The position numbers were made by a program, and so were the translations under genes. Positions 51,462-59,705 of a stretch of DNA of 64,000 bases are shown here, piece by piece. Each line of letters starts with the position of its first letter. Position 1 is the first letter of the stretch. Under the pieces are notes generated by a model that saw nothing but the letters and a program-made list of their open reading frames with translations, ran no database searches and was not told the origin of the DNA. This stretch comes from Hyphomicrobiales bacterium (GTDB lineage: Bacteria; Pseudomonadota; Alphaproteobacteria; Rhizobiales; JAJFHB01): NCBI GenBank assembly GCA_021775755.1, contig JAJFHE010000038.1:93285-157284 (forward strand), given 5' to 3'.

Positions 51462-52520
51462 TCAAATTGCAAGCCATGTCTGATAAGCCCACCCCGACGC
51501 CATGGCGCCGGCAAACCCAAGGGCAACATAAAGCGCAAAGACACCGCGTTTGACCACCACAAAGACGGCCATGGCGGCAGGAATACTTGTAACCCCGCCG
51601 GCAATCATGAACGCCAGCGCCGCGCCCGGCAACATGCCGACATCCATCAGGCCGCGCACCAGCGGGATCGCCGCATAGCCGTTGAGATAGGCCGGCACGC
51701 CGATGATGGAAGACATCGGGATCACCCACCACTGCGAGGAACCGAGCCAGCCGGCAACCATTTCCGGCGGCATATAGGCGACCATCAGACTTTCAATGAG
51801 GAACGCCAGCGTAAGCCAGCGGATGAGGAACCATGCGGTTTCCCGTGCCGTGGACGTGAAAGTCGCCAGGCGCTCACGGTCGCGCCAGAAGGTCCACACG
51901 ACGCGGGTGTCCGCTTCGGGCGCGCCGCAGGTTGAGCCGCATGTGCTGGCCGCCACACCGTCTTTCAAAGGCGAAGTGACGAACGACGTGCGCGAAAACG
52001 CGGCGACCGTAAATCCGCTTGCAAGCCCGAGCACCGCCGCCGCGACCGTCTTGGCGAGTGTGAACTGAAGGCCGATGCCGCCGGTCATCAGGATGAACAT
52101 TTCCGGATCCATCAGGGGTGATGAAAGCCAGAAGGCCATGACCGGTGCGAGCGGCACGCCGGCGTTGAGCAGGCCGGCGATGATCGGAATGACACCGCAC
52201 GAGCAGAACGGCGAGAACGCTCCCAGCAGTGACGCGAGCACAATGGCCGTCACCATATTTTTGCGGAAGGCGGCGGCAATAGGCTGGTCGAGACCGCTTG
52301 CCTTGGCCCCGGCCGCAAAAGCCACCGATGCGGCAAGAAAGGGCGCAATTGAAAACAACGCTTCCACCACGAACCATACTGAGACCGCAGCCTGATCCAT
52401 CGAGTAGGACGCGATCGCCGCGAGCAGAACCGCGGTTGCCGCAACGACTTTGTCGACCCGCTGCAGTAACGGGCGTTTTGGCGTTGGGAGATCTGGATTT
52501 GATGTCGCGATATCGGTCAT
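51462..52520 (-). CDS. ArsP-like permease (DUF318)
   Basis: 352 residues, eight to ten membrane helices. The two permease motifs are LGAFSPFCSCGVIPIIAGLL (with the CxC pair) and VPAYLNGYAAIPLVRGLMD. A central cytoplasmic loop contains ASTCGSTCGAPE, two Cys that could bind soft metals or metalloids. ArsP relatives export organoarsenicals. Downstream of an ArsR regulator gene and preceded by its own inverted-repeat operator. Substrate (arsenic species or another metal) inferred from context. Confidence 0.88.
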   Translation of the reverse strand: MTDIATSNPDLPTPKRPLLQRVDKVVAATAVLLAAIASYSMDQAAVSVWFVVEALFSIAPFLAASVAFAAGAKASGLDQPIAAAFRKNMVTAIVLASLLGAFSPFCSCGVIPIIAGLLNAGVPLAPVMAFWLSSPLMDPEMFILMTGGIGLQFTLAKTVAAAVLGLASGFTVAAFSRTSFVTSPLKDGVAASTCGSTCGAPEADTRVVWTFWRDRERLATFTSTARETAWFLIRWLTLAFLIESLMVAYMPPEMVAGWLGSSQWWVIPMSSIIGVPAYLNGYAAIPLVRGLMDVGMLPGAALAFMIAGGVTSIPAAMAVFVVVKRGVFALYVALGFAGAMASGWAYQTWLAI

Positions 52521-52544
52521 GAGTTGTTTCCTGTGAGTTCGATT

Positions 52545-52562
52545 GTTCGAGTATTATCGAAC
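52545..52562. promoter_or_regulatory. ArsR-type operator upstream of the permease
   Basis: GTTCGA-GTATTA-TCGAAC, 6-base arms and a 6-base centre, 25 bases before the permease start. It shares the half-site TTCGA with the repeat in front of the ArsR gene. Confidence 0.55.
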
Positions 52563-52586
52563 ATTACGCGCAAATAAACAGACCCC

Positions 52587-52904
52587 TCAGCCCAGCAAAA
52601 CCGCCTCCCGGCTGACGGTTACGCCGGTGCAGCATTCATTGGTGATGTATCCCAACAAGGCATCCATTCGCGCCGTGTCGGCGACGCAACGGATTGAGCG
52701 TCCTTCTCTGTGCTGAGTAATGAGGCCGGCCTGCGCAAGGCGGTCGAGATGGTGGCTGAAGGTCGATTTCGGCACGCCAAGATGTTCCTGGATTTCGCCG
52801 ACGGTGAGCCCGTCCGGAGCCGCTTTGACGAGCAGGCGATAGGCCTCGAGCCGGTGCACATGGCCCAGTTCGCCAAAGCACTTCGCTGCGTCATCGGTAA
52901 CCAT
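52587..52904 (-). CDS. ArsR/SmtB-family metalloregulator
   Basis: 105-residue winged-helix repressor. The DNA-recognition helix is in LGVPKSTFSHHLDRLAQAGL. A C-terminal vicinal pair Cys91-Cys92 (TNECCTG) plus Cys9 and Cys73 could make a soft-metal or arsenite site; the CC pair near the C-terminus recalls the Acidithiobacillus ArsR type. It lies directly upstream of the ArsP-like permease, and matching inverted repeats stand before both genes, so it probably represses both until the inducer binds. Confidence 0.9.
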   Translation of the reverse strand: MVTDDAAKCFGELGHVHRLEAYRLLVKAAPDGLTVGEIQEHLGVPKSTFSHHLDRLAQAGLITQHREGRSIRCVADTARMDALLGYITNECCTGVTVSREAVLLG

Positions 52905-52925
52905 GGCGGGTTTTCTCCTTAGTAT

Positions 52926-52949
52926 TTCGATATAACTAGTTTAATCGAA
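52926..52949. promoter_or_regulatory. ArsR-type operator upstream of the regulator gene
   Basis: TTCGAT-(12 bases)-ATCGAA, perfect 6-base arms in an AT-rich stretch 22 bases before the regulator start. The half-site TTCGA recurs before the permease, consistent with autoregulation. Confidence 0.55.
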
Positions 52950-52992
52950 CTAAAATGTCAATGGGCTGAATTATCGAGGCACGCAGTGTTGC

Positions 52993-54387
52993 TCAGCCGC
53001 CGTAGACCAGCCTCGGCAGCCAAAGGATCATTTGCGGAAAGATGATGCACAGCGCCAGACCGACTGCCTGCAGGATCAGGAACGGCAGGGCTGAGCGGAA
53101 TATCGTGCCCATGCCGATTTCCGGCGGCGCGACGCTCTTGAGATAGAACAACGCATAACCGAATGGCGGGCTCAGGAAGCTCATCTGCATGTTCACCATG
53201 TAGACCACGCCGAACCACAGTTGCATGACCTCGCGCTTCTTGTCGGGATCGTGGATGCCGTCCGCCGGTCCCGGCAGTCCGAACAGGCCATTGAACTCAA
53301 GCTGCAGCACGATCGGCATGAAGATCGGCACAGCAAGAAACAAAATGCCGACCCAGTCGAGAAACATGCCCAGAATGACAAGGATGATCATCATGACGAG
53401 CAGGATGCCGTAAGGCCCAAGCCCCGTGCTGATCAGGGTGTCCGCCACAAATGCCTGACCGCCTTTCAGGCTGTAGAACCCGACAAATATGCTGGCGCCA
53501 AAAATGATCCAAAGCACCATGGATGACGCCTTGAGTGTCGTCACCGCGGCCTCGCGTGTGCCCTGCCAGTTGAGCCTGCGGTGCATGGCGGCAACGAAAA
53601 TGGCCCCGAACGTGCCAATTCCTGCCGCCTCAACGGGTGTTGCCACGCCGGTGAAGATGACGCCGAGCACCAGCACAATCAGAAGGATCGGTGTGATGAT
53701 GCTGCCGAGCAGGCGGATCTTTTCGCGGAACGAGACCCGTTCTTCCGGTGGCAGGCCCGGGCCCGCGTTCGGATTGATGTAGCTGCGTGCCGTGACGTAG
53801 GCGATGTACATGCCTGACAGCAAGAGCCCGGGCAGGACCGCGCCAATGAACAGATCGCCAACCGATTGTTGAGCAATGACGGCAAACAGAATGGCAAGGA
53901 TCGATGGCGGGATCAAAATGCCTAGCGTGCCACCGGCAAGGATCGATCCGCACGCAAGCTCTGGATCGTATTTCCGCTTCAGCATTGCCGGCAGTGCCAG
54001 AATGCCCATCGCGACCTCGGCAGCGCCGATCACACCGACCATCGCTGCAAGAATGGTCGATGAGATGATTGTTGCCGAAGCCAATCCACCACGCAGTCCG
54101 CCCATGATCTTGTAGACCACGTCGAACAGTTCTTCGATCAAACCGGCGCGCTCAAGCATGGCGGCCATGAAGATGAACAATGGAATGGCCGAGAGCTGAT
54201 AGTCGGTCATAAACGGGAAGATGCGCGAGGGCAGAATGTTCAGCTCAGACGAAGAGCCGAACACGAACAGGAATATGCAGCCAAGACCGCCGGTCACGAA
54301 CGCCAGCGGCAGGCCTGCCATCAGGAGAATAGCCAGCGACCCGAACATCAGAACGGTCAGCCATAGAATGTCGACTTCGATACCCAT
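52993..54387 (-). CDS. TRAP transporter large permease (DctM type)
   Basis: 464 residues, twelve or more membrane helices, DctM/SiaM family. Recognisable segments are LAILLMAGLPLAFVTGGLG, IPLFIFMAAMLERAGL, the Gly-rich GGTLGILIPPSILAILFAVI and MFLDWVGILFLAVPIFMP. It forms the ion-driven core of a binding-protein-dependent uptake system with the next two genes upstream. The gap to the small-permease gene is three bases. Confidence 0.95.
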   Translation of the reverse strand: MGIEVDILWLTVLMFGSLAILLMAGLPLAFVTGGLGCIFLFVFGSSSELNILPSRIFPFMTDYQLSAIPLFIFMAAMLERAGLIEELFDVVYKIMGGLRGGLASATIISSTILAAMVGVIGAAEVAMGILALPAMLKRKYDPELACGSILAGGTLGILIPPSILAILFAVIAQQSVGDLFIGAVLPGLLLSGMYIAYVTARSYINPNAGPGLPPEERVSFREKIRLLGSIITPILLIVLVLGVIFTGVATPVEAAGIGTFGAIFVAAMHRRLNWQGTREAAVTTLKASSMVLWIIFGASIFVGFYSLKGGQAFVADTLISTGLGPYGILLVMMIILVILGMFLDWVGILFLAVPIFMPIVLQLEFNGLFGLPGPADGIHDPDKKREVMQLWFGVVYMVNMQMSFLSPPFGYALFYLKSVAPPEIGMGTIFRSALPFLILQAVGLALCIIFPQMILWLPRLVYGG

Positions 54388-54390
54388 GGC

Positions 54391-55575
54391 CTATTGCGCC
54401 CTTAACTGAAGATAATAGAGAACATCGCGCATCAGCTTCACCGATCCCTGCAATGTCAGAAGAATGGCGCCCAGCACGATTGTGAGTTTCACCGGCCAGT
54501 ACTGAATTCCCCATTCGGTAAACGACACCTCCCACACGTCAACGGAGTCCATTGCAAACAGGTAACCCGTACCCATCAGCGTGAGCGTGAAGACGAAGAA
54601 GAAGAACGACGTCACAATGTCGATCATCGTACGGGTCTGGGCGGAAAACTTCTCGTAGATGACATCGACCCGCACATGCGCGTCATCTCTCAGCGCGAAG
54701 GCGCCTGACAGCAGATACTGCATGCCGAACATGAGAAACATGCTTTCATGCGCCCAGTTCGTCGGCGAATTGAAGACATAGCGGGCGATAACTTCGTAGT
54801 AGTAGACAAACACCGCGATCATCGACCAGTAGGCCACGAACACGCCGCTTGCGCCGCTGAGCTTCTCCACCGCCACAATGTACGCATTGGTGATCTCGCG
54901 GCGCGGATCGTACTTCGGGCCGCGCTCCATGACGGAGAATTCGCTCGGCGGCGGCGCGTCGGCTTCGGCTGTCGCACAGCGTCGGACGATCCCTGGAATG
55001 AGAAATATGTCAATTGCCATGCCAATGGCGATCAGTAGCGCAAGCCCGCCGACAAGCGCTCGCCAGTCCGCGAGCACTTCTCCGGTCTGTTCGCGTGCCA
55101 CTTCGGCCTGCGCCATCGCTTCAGTTGCCGCATCGAGCTTTTCCTGTGCGCCTGCTCGGCCCTTGTCGACACGCTTTTGGTAGTGCTCGACCTGGAACTC
55201 AGCATCACGAAAGTCGTTCACGGCTTCAGAGTTGGCGTTGCGTGCGAGTGATCCCTGACTGTTTCCGTAAAGCACGAGCACGAACAGCACGAGGAAGGCA
55301 AAGCCAACTTTGGCCGAGCGGGCATAGAAGCGATGCAGCCCGACCATGCCCCCGCACAGCCACAGCAGATAGGCTATGGGCCTGGTGACACGGTCGGGTT
55401 TTTCGACCTGCTTAATCGCCGCCCGGCGTATGAGGAACATGGCGATGAGCGGAAAAAGAACGAGGCCCGCCCAGTAGATCGGATGGGGCATCGTAAATGT
55501 CAGATCGGGCAGCCGCACCCAGTCAGGCAGGATCGTGTTAAACAACGATGCAATGGCCGACATGATGGCGTGCAT
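54391..55575 (-). CDS. TRAP small permease (DctQ) fused to an N-terminal TM2 domain
   Basis: 394 residues, about twice the usual DctQ length. Residues about 240-394 are a normal four-helix DctQ (YEVIARYVFNSPTNWAHE, DDAHVRVDVIYEKFSAQT). The N-terminal half shows a TM2-domain motif GGMVGLHRFYARS (75-87), a charged coiled coil (112-168) and a second helix ending AIDIFLIPGIVRR, like the second helix of TM2 proteins. So the TM2 domain appears to be split by the coiled coil. The fusion may couple the transporter to another membrane factor; this is inference. Confidence 0.85.
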   Translation of the reverse strand: MHAIMSAIASLFNTILPDWVRLPDLTFTMPHPIYWAGLVLFPLIAMFLIRRAAIKQVEKPDRVTRPIAYLLWLCGGMVGLHRFYARSAKVGFAFLVLFVLVLYGNSQGSLARNANSEAVNDFRDAEFQVEHYQKRVDKGRAGAQEKLDAATEAMAQAEVAREQTGEVLADWRALVGGLALLIAIGMAIDIFLIPGIVRRCATAEADAPPPSEFSVMERGPKYDPRREITNAYIVAVEKLSGASGVFVAYWSMIAVFVYYYEVIARYVFNSPTNWAHESMFLMFGMQYLLSGAFALRDDAHVRVDVIYEKFSAQTRTMIDIVTSFFFFVFTLTLMGTGYLFAMDSVDVWEVSFTEWGIQYWPVKLTIVLGAILLTLQGSVKLMRDVLYYLQLRAQ

Positions 55576-55652
55576 GTGGATCCCCTCTCATCCGCACCGG
55601 GGCAATGCCGGTGCAGAGTATGCGCTGCGAAACAAGTTACGGTCCAGTACTG

Positions 55653-55679
55653 CAAGGGGCGCCCTCGCGGCGCCCCTTG
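55653..55679 (-). promoter_or_regulatory. Stem-loop between dctP and dctQ
   Basis: CAAGGGGCGCC-CTCGC-GGCGCCCCTTG, an 11-base-pair perfect stem with a 5-base loop in the 138-base gap after the substrate-binding gene. No T-run follows on the coding strand, so it fits an mRNA-stabilising or attenuating structure that favours the abundant binding protein over the permeases. Confidence 0.6.
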
Positions 55680-55713
55680 GGTATTGTCTGTATGCTGTAA
55701 GCCGTTTCCGCCT

Positions 55714-56865
55714 CTAGAGATCGAAATCCAGCTTATGACCTTCGATCATATCCGGCGTCACATAGCCGAGGCTGCCCGACATCATGTAGTCGAGCTGGAG
55801 CTTGAAGAGCCGCGCTGCGGATTCGTCCTTGTTGGCCCACTGGAACCAGCGCGGAACGGCCACTTGCGTGAATGCTTCCACGTCTTCCTGGGTGAGGCGT
55901 GTCACCAGCGTGCCGGCTTCCTCGAATTTTGCCCAGGCTTCCTGGTCGGCCTTCTGGATGCCGGCGTGGTGGACGTCGGAGTAGACGCAGACTTCCATTT
56001 CGACGAACTGTTTCATCTCCGCGGAAAGCGCGTTCCAGTGATCCATGCCGACCGTGAGGTCCATCAGGTCAACCGGCTGGTAGAGTGACATAAAGCCTGG
56101 CGGGCCCATGGAGATGTACTTCGTCGCCTTGTGGAAGCCCAACGCATAGTTGATGGCCGGTCCTACGTAGTCGGCAACGTCGATCGTGCCCTTGTCGAGG
56201 GCGGGGAAGATCTCCGAACCCGGCAATAGCGTCGTCTTGGCGCCGATGTCCTGGAACACTTCCGCCACCATGCCGCCGGGCAAGCGCATCTTGCGGCCCC
56301 GGAAATCATCGAGCGACCTGATCGGCACTTTGGAGTGAATGATGTTGGGCCCGTGATGAATGTGCCCGACATAAAACATGTCGAACTGTGCAAACAGCGA
56401 GCGCGCGATTTCGCGTCCGCCAAGAGCATAGAAGAACACATCCCATTCGTGCGGATTACGCAGGCCGAGCGGATAGGAGCTCAAGAACACTGCCGCTGGC
56501 ATGCGGCCCGCCCAGTAAAGCGTAAACGCGTTCATCGCTTCAATGACGCCGTTCTTCACCGCGTCGAAAAGCTGGAAGTCGCCAACCACTTCCTTGGCGC
56601 CGAACCCCTGAAATGCCAGTTCGCCGCCGGTCTTCTCGACGATCGACCCGCACCACTCTTTGAAAATGTCAAGGCCGATGCCGCCCGGCCATGACGTCTG
56701 AACCCGCCACGTGGTGGTTTCGGCCTTCGCCGTGCGGATGTTGAACACCGGCATGGTTGTTGCCGCGGCGGCCACACCGCCGCCAACGGCCATCTTGCCG
56801 AGAAAATTGCGCCGGCTTTCGACCACACCTTCGATGGCCTCTCTGAACTCACGCTTTTTCGTCAT
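55714..56865 (-). CDS. TRAP transporter substrate-binding protein (DctP, TakP-like)
   Basis: 383-residue periplasmic binding protein. The ATG at 56865 has GGAGGAAG upstream; the leader carries a twin-arginine motif SRRNFLGK (17-24) and ends near RTAKAETTTWRVQTSW. GRKMRLPGG includes the conserved Arg that binds the substrate carboxylate, and SGSLGYVTPDMIE lies at the C-terminus. The sequence resembles the TakP-type binding proteins for 2-oxo acids, a hedged subfamily call. First gene of the P-QM transporter unit and divergent from an IclR regulator. Confidence 0.92.
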   Translation of the reverse strand: MTKKREFREAIEGVVESRRNFLGKMAVGGGVAAAATTMPVFNIRTAKAETTTWRVQTSWPGGIGLDIFKEWCGSIVEKTGGELAFQGFGAKEVVGDFQLFDAVKNGVIEAMNAFTLYWAGRMPAAVFLSSYPLGLRNPHEWDVFFYALGGREIARSLFAQFDMFYVGHIHHGPNIIHSKVPIRSLDDFRGRKMRLPGGMVAEVFQDIGAKTTLLPGSEIFPALDKGTIDVADYVGPAINYALGFHKATKYISMGPPGFMSLYQPVDLMDLTVGMDHWNALSAEMKQFVEMEVCVYSDVHHAGIQKADQEAWAKFEEAGTLVTRLTQEDVEAFTQVAVPRWFQWANKDESAARLFKLQLDYMMSGSLGYVTPDMIEGHKLDFDL

Positions 56866-57394
56866 TTGCTTCCTCCGCTTGGGCGTCACTTTTGAGGCCG
56901 GAATTGACCGTATGGCAACGCCTGCACCCTTGAGGGGTGCTTGTCGTCCAGGATCAAGAGGCAGGTGTTTGCGGCGTTTGCGGCGAAATCAAAAGAGGGA
57001 TTGATCCTCAAATCGATTTTTCCGGCGCCCGCCCGCCAAGTCCCGCATGTTCCTGAACCATGCCTTCGGCTGCCGTTCTCGGTGTCTGCGAGAGTGATCG
57101 CCGAAGCGTCAATTTAATTTGACCGGGAAGAGTGTGGCACGCATTTCCATTTTATGGCATGTGGTATTCCATATTCTGGAAAGCGATCTCATATGCTTGT
57201 AAATCTCCCGTTTGTGCGTAAGGTATGTCCTTTCCGTCCCGCAAATGACGCAATACGCATTATAATTCCTGTTTTGCAGGCCGAATGGGCCGTTATTTCG
57301 GGCTCGAGCCGCAAATCAGTCAAAGTTTCCCATGCGGGCAGGTTCTGAACCGGGCTTCGACTGGTTCGGACAAACAGGGTCAGGGGTCTCTAAT
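56866..57394. promoter_or_regulatory. Divergent TRAP/IclR control region
   Basis: 529 bases without a gene. GCACCC-TTGAG-GGGTGC at 56924-56940 lies some 60 bases before dctP. TTCCA-TATTC-TGGAA at 57167-57181 has the form of an IclR-family site, and a further AT-rich palindrome CCAT-TTT-ATGG lies at 57147-57157. The region between 57110 and 57260 is markedly AT-rich compared with its surroundings, as in promoters. Confidence 0.45.
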
Positions 57395-58243
57395 ATGAGC
57401 AATGTGATTCAGGTCGGTTCGGCCCTCGGTGGCAATGTTCGCAACGTCCGGGAAAACCCCCGGGCGTCCGGTCAGGTTCAGTCTCTGAGCCGCGCCTTGT
57501 GGCTCATGAACGCGCTGGCGGAATGCCCGATGGGGCTGTCGCTTAGCGAGGTGGCGCATCGCGTCCAATTGCCCACGTCGACGGCGCACCGGCTGCTCAC
57601 AACGTTACAGAATGAGAGATATGTCCGTTTCGATTCCGAGCGCAGCGCTTGGCTGATTGGCGTTCAGGCGTTCCAGGTTGGCTCGACATTCGTGCGTTCC
57701 AGAGATGTTGTGACCATGGCCAGGCCCTATATGCGCCGGCTCATGGAAGAGTCCGGTGAAACCGTAAACCTGGCGATGTTCGACCACACGGAGGTCATCT
57801 ACGTGGCCCAGGTCGAATGCCATAAGATGATGCGTGCGATCGCGGGGCCAGGCGGCCGGGCGCGCATGCATTGCTCGGGAGTTGGCAAGGCGATGCTCGC
57901 ATGCGCCGCCGACGAACTCGTTGACGAACTTGCCACGCGCCACGGACTGCCGCGCGAGACCCCGAAAACCATTTCCGACGCCGATGCTCTTAAGGCCGAT
58001 CTTGCGAAGATACGCCAGCGCGGCTTTGCTATTGACGATGAGGAAAATGCGATCGGCCTGCGCTGCGTCGCCAGCATTATTTTCGACGAGCATGCCGAAC
58101 CGCTGGGCGGTCTTTCGGTTTCAGGACCGACGGCGCGCATGACCGACGCGCGCATACCCGCGCTTGGCACACTGGTTCGAAAGATCGCGCAGGAGATTAC
58201 GCGCGAAGTCGGCGGCACAGTGCCGGTCGAGCTTGCCACCTGA
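57395..58243 (+). CDS. IclR-family transcriptional regulator
   Basis: 282 residues from the ATG at 57395, with AGGGG upstream. The N-terminal winged helix is visible at LSEVAHRVQLPTSTAHRLL, and the effector-binding domain has ARMHCSGVGKAMLAC and GFAIDDEENAIGLRCVA, hallmarks of IclR. It faces the TRAP operon across the AT-rich region, so it likely controls that uptake system. Effector probably the transported organic acid. Confidence 0.93.
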   Translation: MSNVIQVGSALGGNVRNVRENPRASGQVQSLSRALWLMNALAECPMGLSLSEVAHRVQLPTSTAHRLLTTLQNERYVRFDSERSAWLIGVQAFQVGSTFVRSRDVVTMARPYMRRLMEESGETVNLAMFDHTEVIYVAQVECHKMMRAIAGPGGRARMHCSGVGKAMLACAADELVDELATRHGLPRETPKTISDADALKADLAKIRQRGFAIDDEENAIGLRCVASIIFDEHAEPLGGLSVSGPTARMTDARIPALGTLVRKIAQEITREVGGTVPVELAT

Positions 58244-58336
58244 AGCAATCTGGGTCATGAAGGCACCGGGCGGTCACGCGGCCATTCGCGTGCACCGTCA
58301 CATCCATGACATTGAACCGACAATGAGCGAGTAAAC

Positions 58337-59524
58337 ATGACTGAGCTGACGCGCGAGCAGGTGCTTGGACAACTGAAGAAGGTCAAGGGACCGGACCTTG
58401 AGAGCAACATTGTTGACCTCGGAATGGTGTCGGAGATTTTCATCAACGGTGGTGAAGTGGCCTTTGCGGTGACCGTCGATGCCGACCGCGCGCAGGAACT
58501 TGAGCCGATGCGGGAGGCCGCCGCGCAAGCGGTCGAGCGACTGGACGGCGTCGACAAGGTGATGGTGGCTCTTACCGCTGACCGCGCTGCTGGCTCGTCC
58601 GCTGGATCATCCAACGGTGGCGCGGCACCGCGGCGCGGCCCGCCGCCGGGCGAGATGGCGCCGCCGCCGCCAATGCAGGCGAAAGCACAGGCCCAGGGTG
58701 AGCAGGCAAGAGCCGCAGGTGTGCCCGGCGTGCAGTCCATCATCGCCGTCGCTTCCGGCAAGGGCGGCGTCGGCAAATCGACTACCGCGGCGAACCTCGC
58801 GCTGGGTCTCTCCGCCATCGGTTTGAATGTCGGTGTGCTCGATGCCGATATCTATGGTCCCTCCATGCCTCGCCTGCTCGGCATCACGGGGCGGCCGCAG
58901 GCGGTCGACGGGCGCATCCTCAATCCGCTTGAGGGATACGGACTGAAAGTTATGTCCATGGGCTTCCTTGTTGAAGAGGACACGCCGATGATCTGGCGTG
59001 GACCCATGGTCATGTCGGCGCTGTCGCAGATGCTGCGGGAAGTTGCCTGGGGCGAACTCGACATACTGGTCGTCGACATGCCGCCGGGAACCGGTGACGC
59101 GCAACTGACGATGGCGCAGCAGGTGCCGCTGGCCGGTGCCGTGATCGTCTCGACCCCGCAGGACCTCGCCCTCATCGATGCGCGCAAGGGGCTCAATATG
59201 TTCCGCAAGGTCGATGTTCCCGTTCTCGGGATCGTCGAAAACATGAGCTACTTCTCCTGTCCGAAATGCGGTGAGCGTTCCGAGATCTTCGGACACGGCG
59301 GAGCCCGTGTTGAAGCTGAGAAACTCGGCGTCCCGTTCCTTGGCGAAGTGCCGCTCGACATGGAGGTTCGCCTGCGCTCGGACCAGGGCCAGCCGATTGT
59401 CGTGTCGGTGCCGGACAGCCTGCACGCCAACATTTACCGCACCATGGCATCGGACGTCTGGAAACAGATTGAAGAGGGCAGTAGTGCCGGAGTGCGCGAA
59501 GCGCCCAGTATTGTCATCGAATAG
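58337..59524 (+). CDS. mrp: Mrp/NBP35-family ATP-binding iron-sulfur carrier
   Basis: 395-residue P-loop protein (ApbC/Mrp) that carries and delivers iron-sulfur clusters. An N-terminal DUF59/MIP18-like domain (residues 1-80) is followed by a Gly/Pro/Ala-rich linker. The deviant Walker A ASGKGGVGKSTTAANLALG is intact, with DMPPGTGDAQL and the cluster-binding CxxC (FSCPKCGER). Domain order matches alphaproteobacterial Mrp proteins. The end of the gene carries a 20-base duplication that includes the stop codon. Confidence 0.95.
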   Translation: MTELTREQVLGQLKKVKGPDLESNIVDLGMVSEIFINGGEVAFAVTVDADRAQELEPMREAAAQAVERLDGVDKVMVALTADRAAGSSAGSSNGGAAPRRGPPPGEMAPPPPMQAKAQAQGEQARAAGVPGVQSIIAVASGKGGVGKSTTAANLALGLSAIGLNVGVLDADIYGPSMPRLLGITGRPQAVDGRILNPLEGYGLKVMSMGFLVEEDTPMIWRGPMVMSALSQMLREVAWGELDILVVDMPPGTGDAQLTMAQQVPLAGAVIVSTPQDLALIDARKGLNMFRKVDVPVLGIVENMSYFSCPKCGERSEIFGHGGARVEAEKLGVPFLGEVPLDMEVRLRSDQGQPIVVSVPDSLHANIYRTMASDVWKQIEEGSSAGVREAPSIVIE

Positions 59525-59546
59525 AAAGCATTGTCATCGAATAGAA
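59510..59546 (+). repeat. 20-base tandem duplication at the mrp stop codon
   Basis: Two copies of ATTGTCATCGAATAGAA (59510-59526 and 59530-59546), period 20 bases. The first holds the last codons and stop of mrp; the second lies just beyond and would give the same frame shifted by two bases. Confidence 0.85.
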
Positions 59547-59582
59547 GGCGGCGGATGGCCCCGGGCGAGTCGTGTTGAATCT

Positions 59583-59605
59583 GTTTGTGAACAAACGAAT
59601 TTTTC
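59583..59605 (+). terminator. Possible terminator after mrp
   Basis: GTTTGT-GA-ACAAAC palindrome followed by GAATTTTT, about 60 bases after the mrp stop. The 2-base centre makes a hairpin strained, so it might instead be a binding site. Confidence 0.35.
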
Positions 59606-59705
59606 TATCGGAACGACACTCAACAGATGCGCCCAAACCGTTGAAATGACTCGCGGACTCATCCTGCGGTGAAACTTCGCATTCTTGAGAAATTGGTTTA
59701 ACTGG

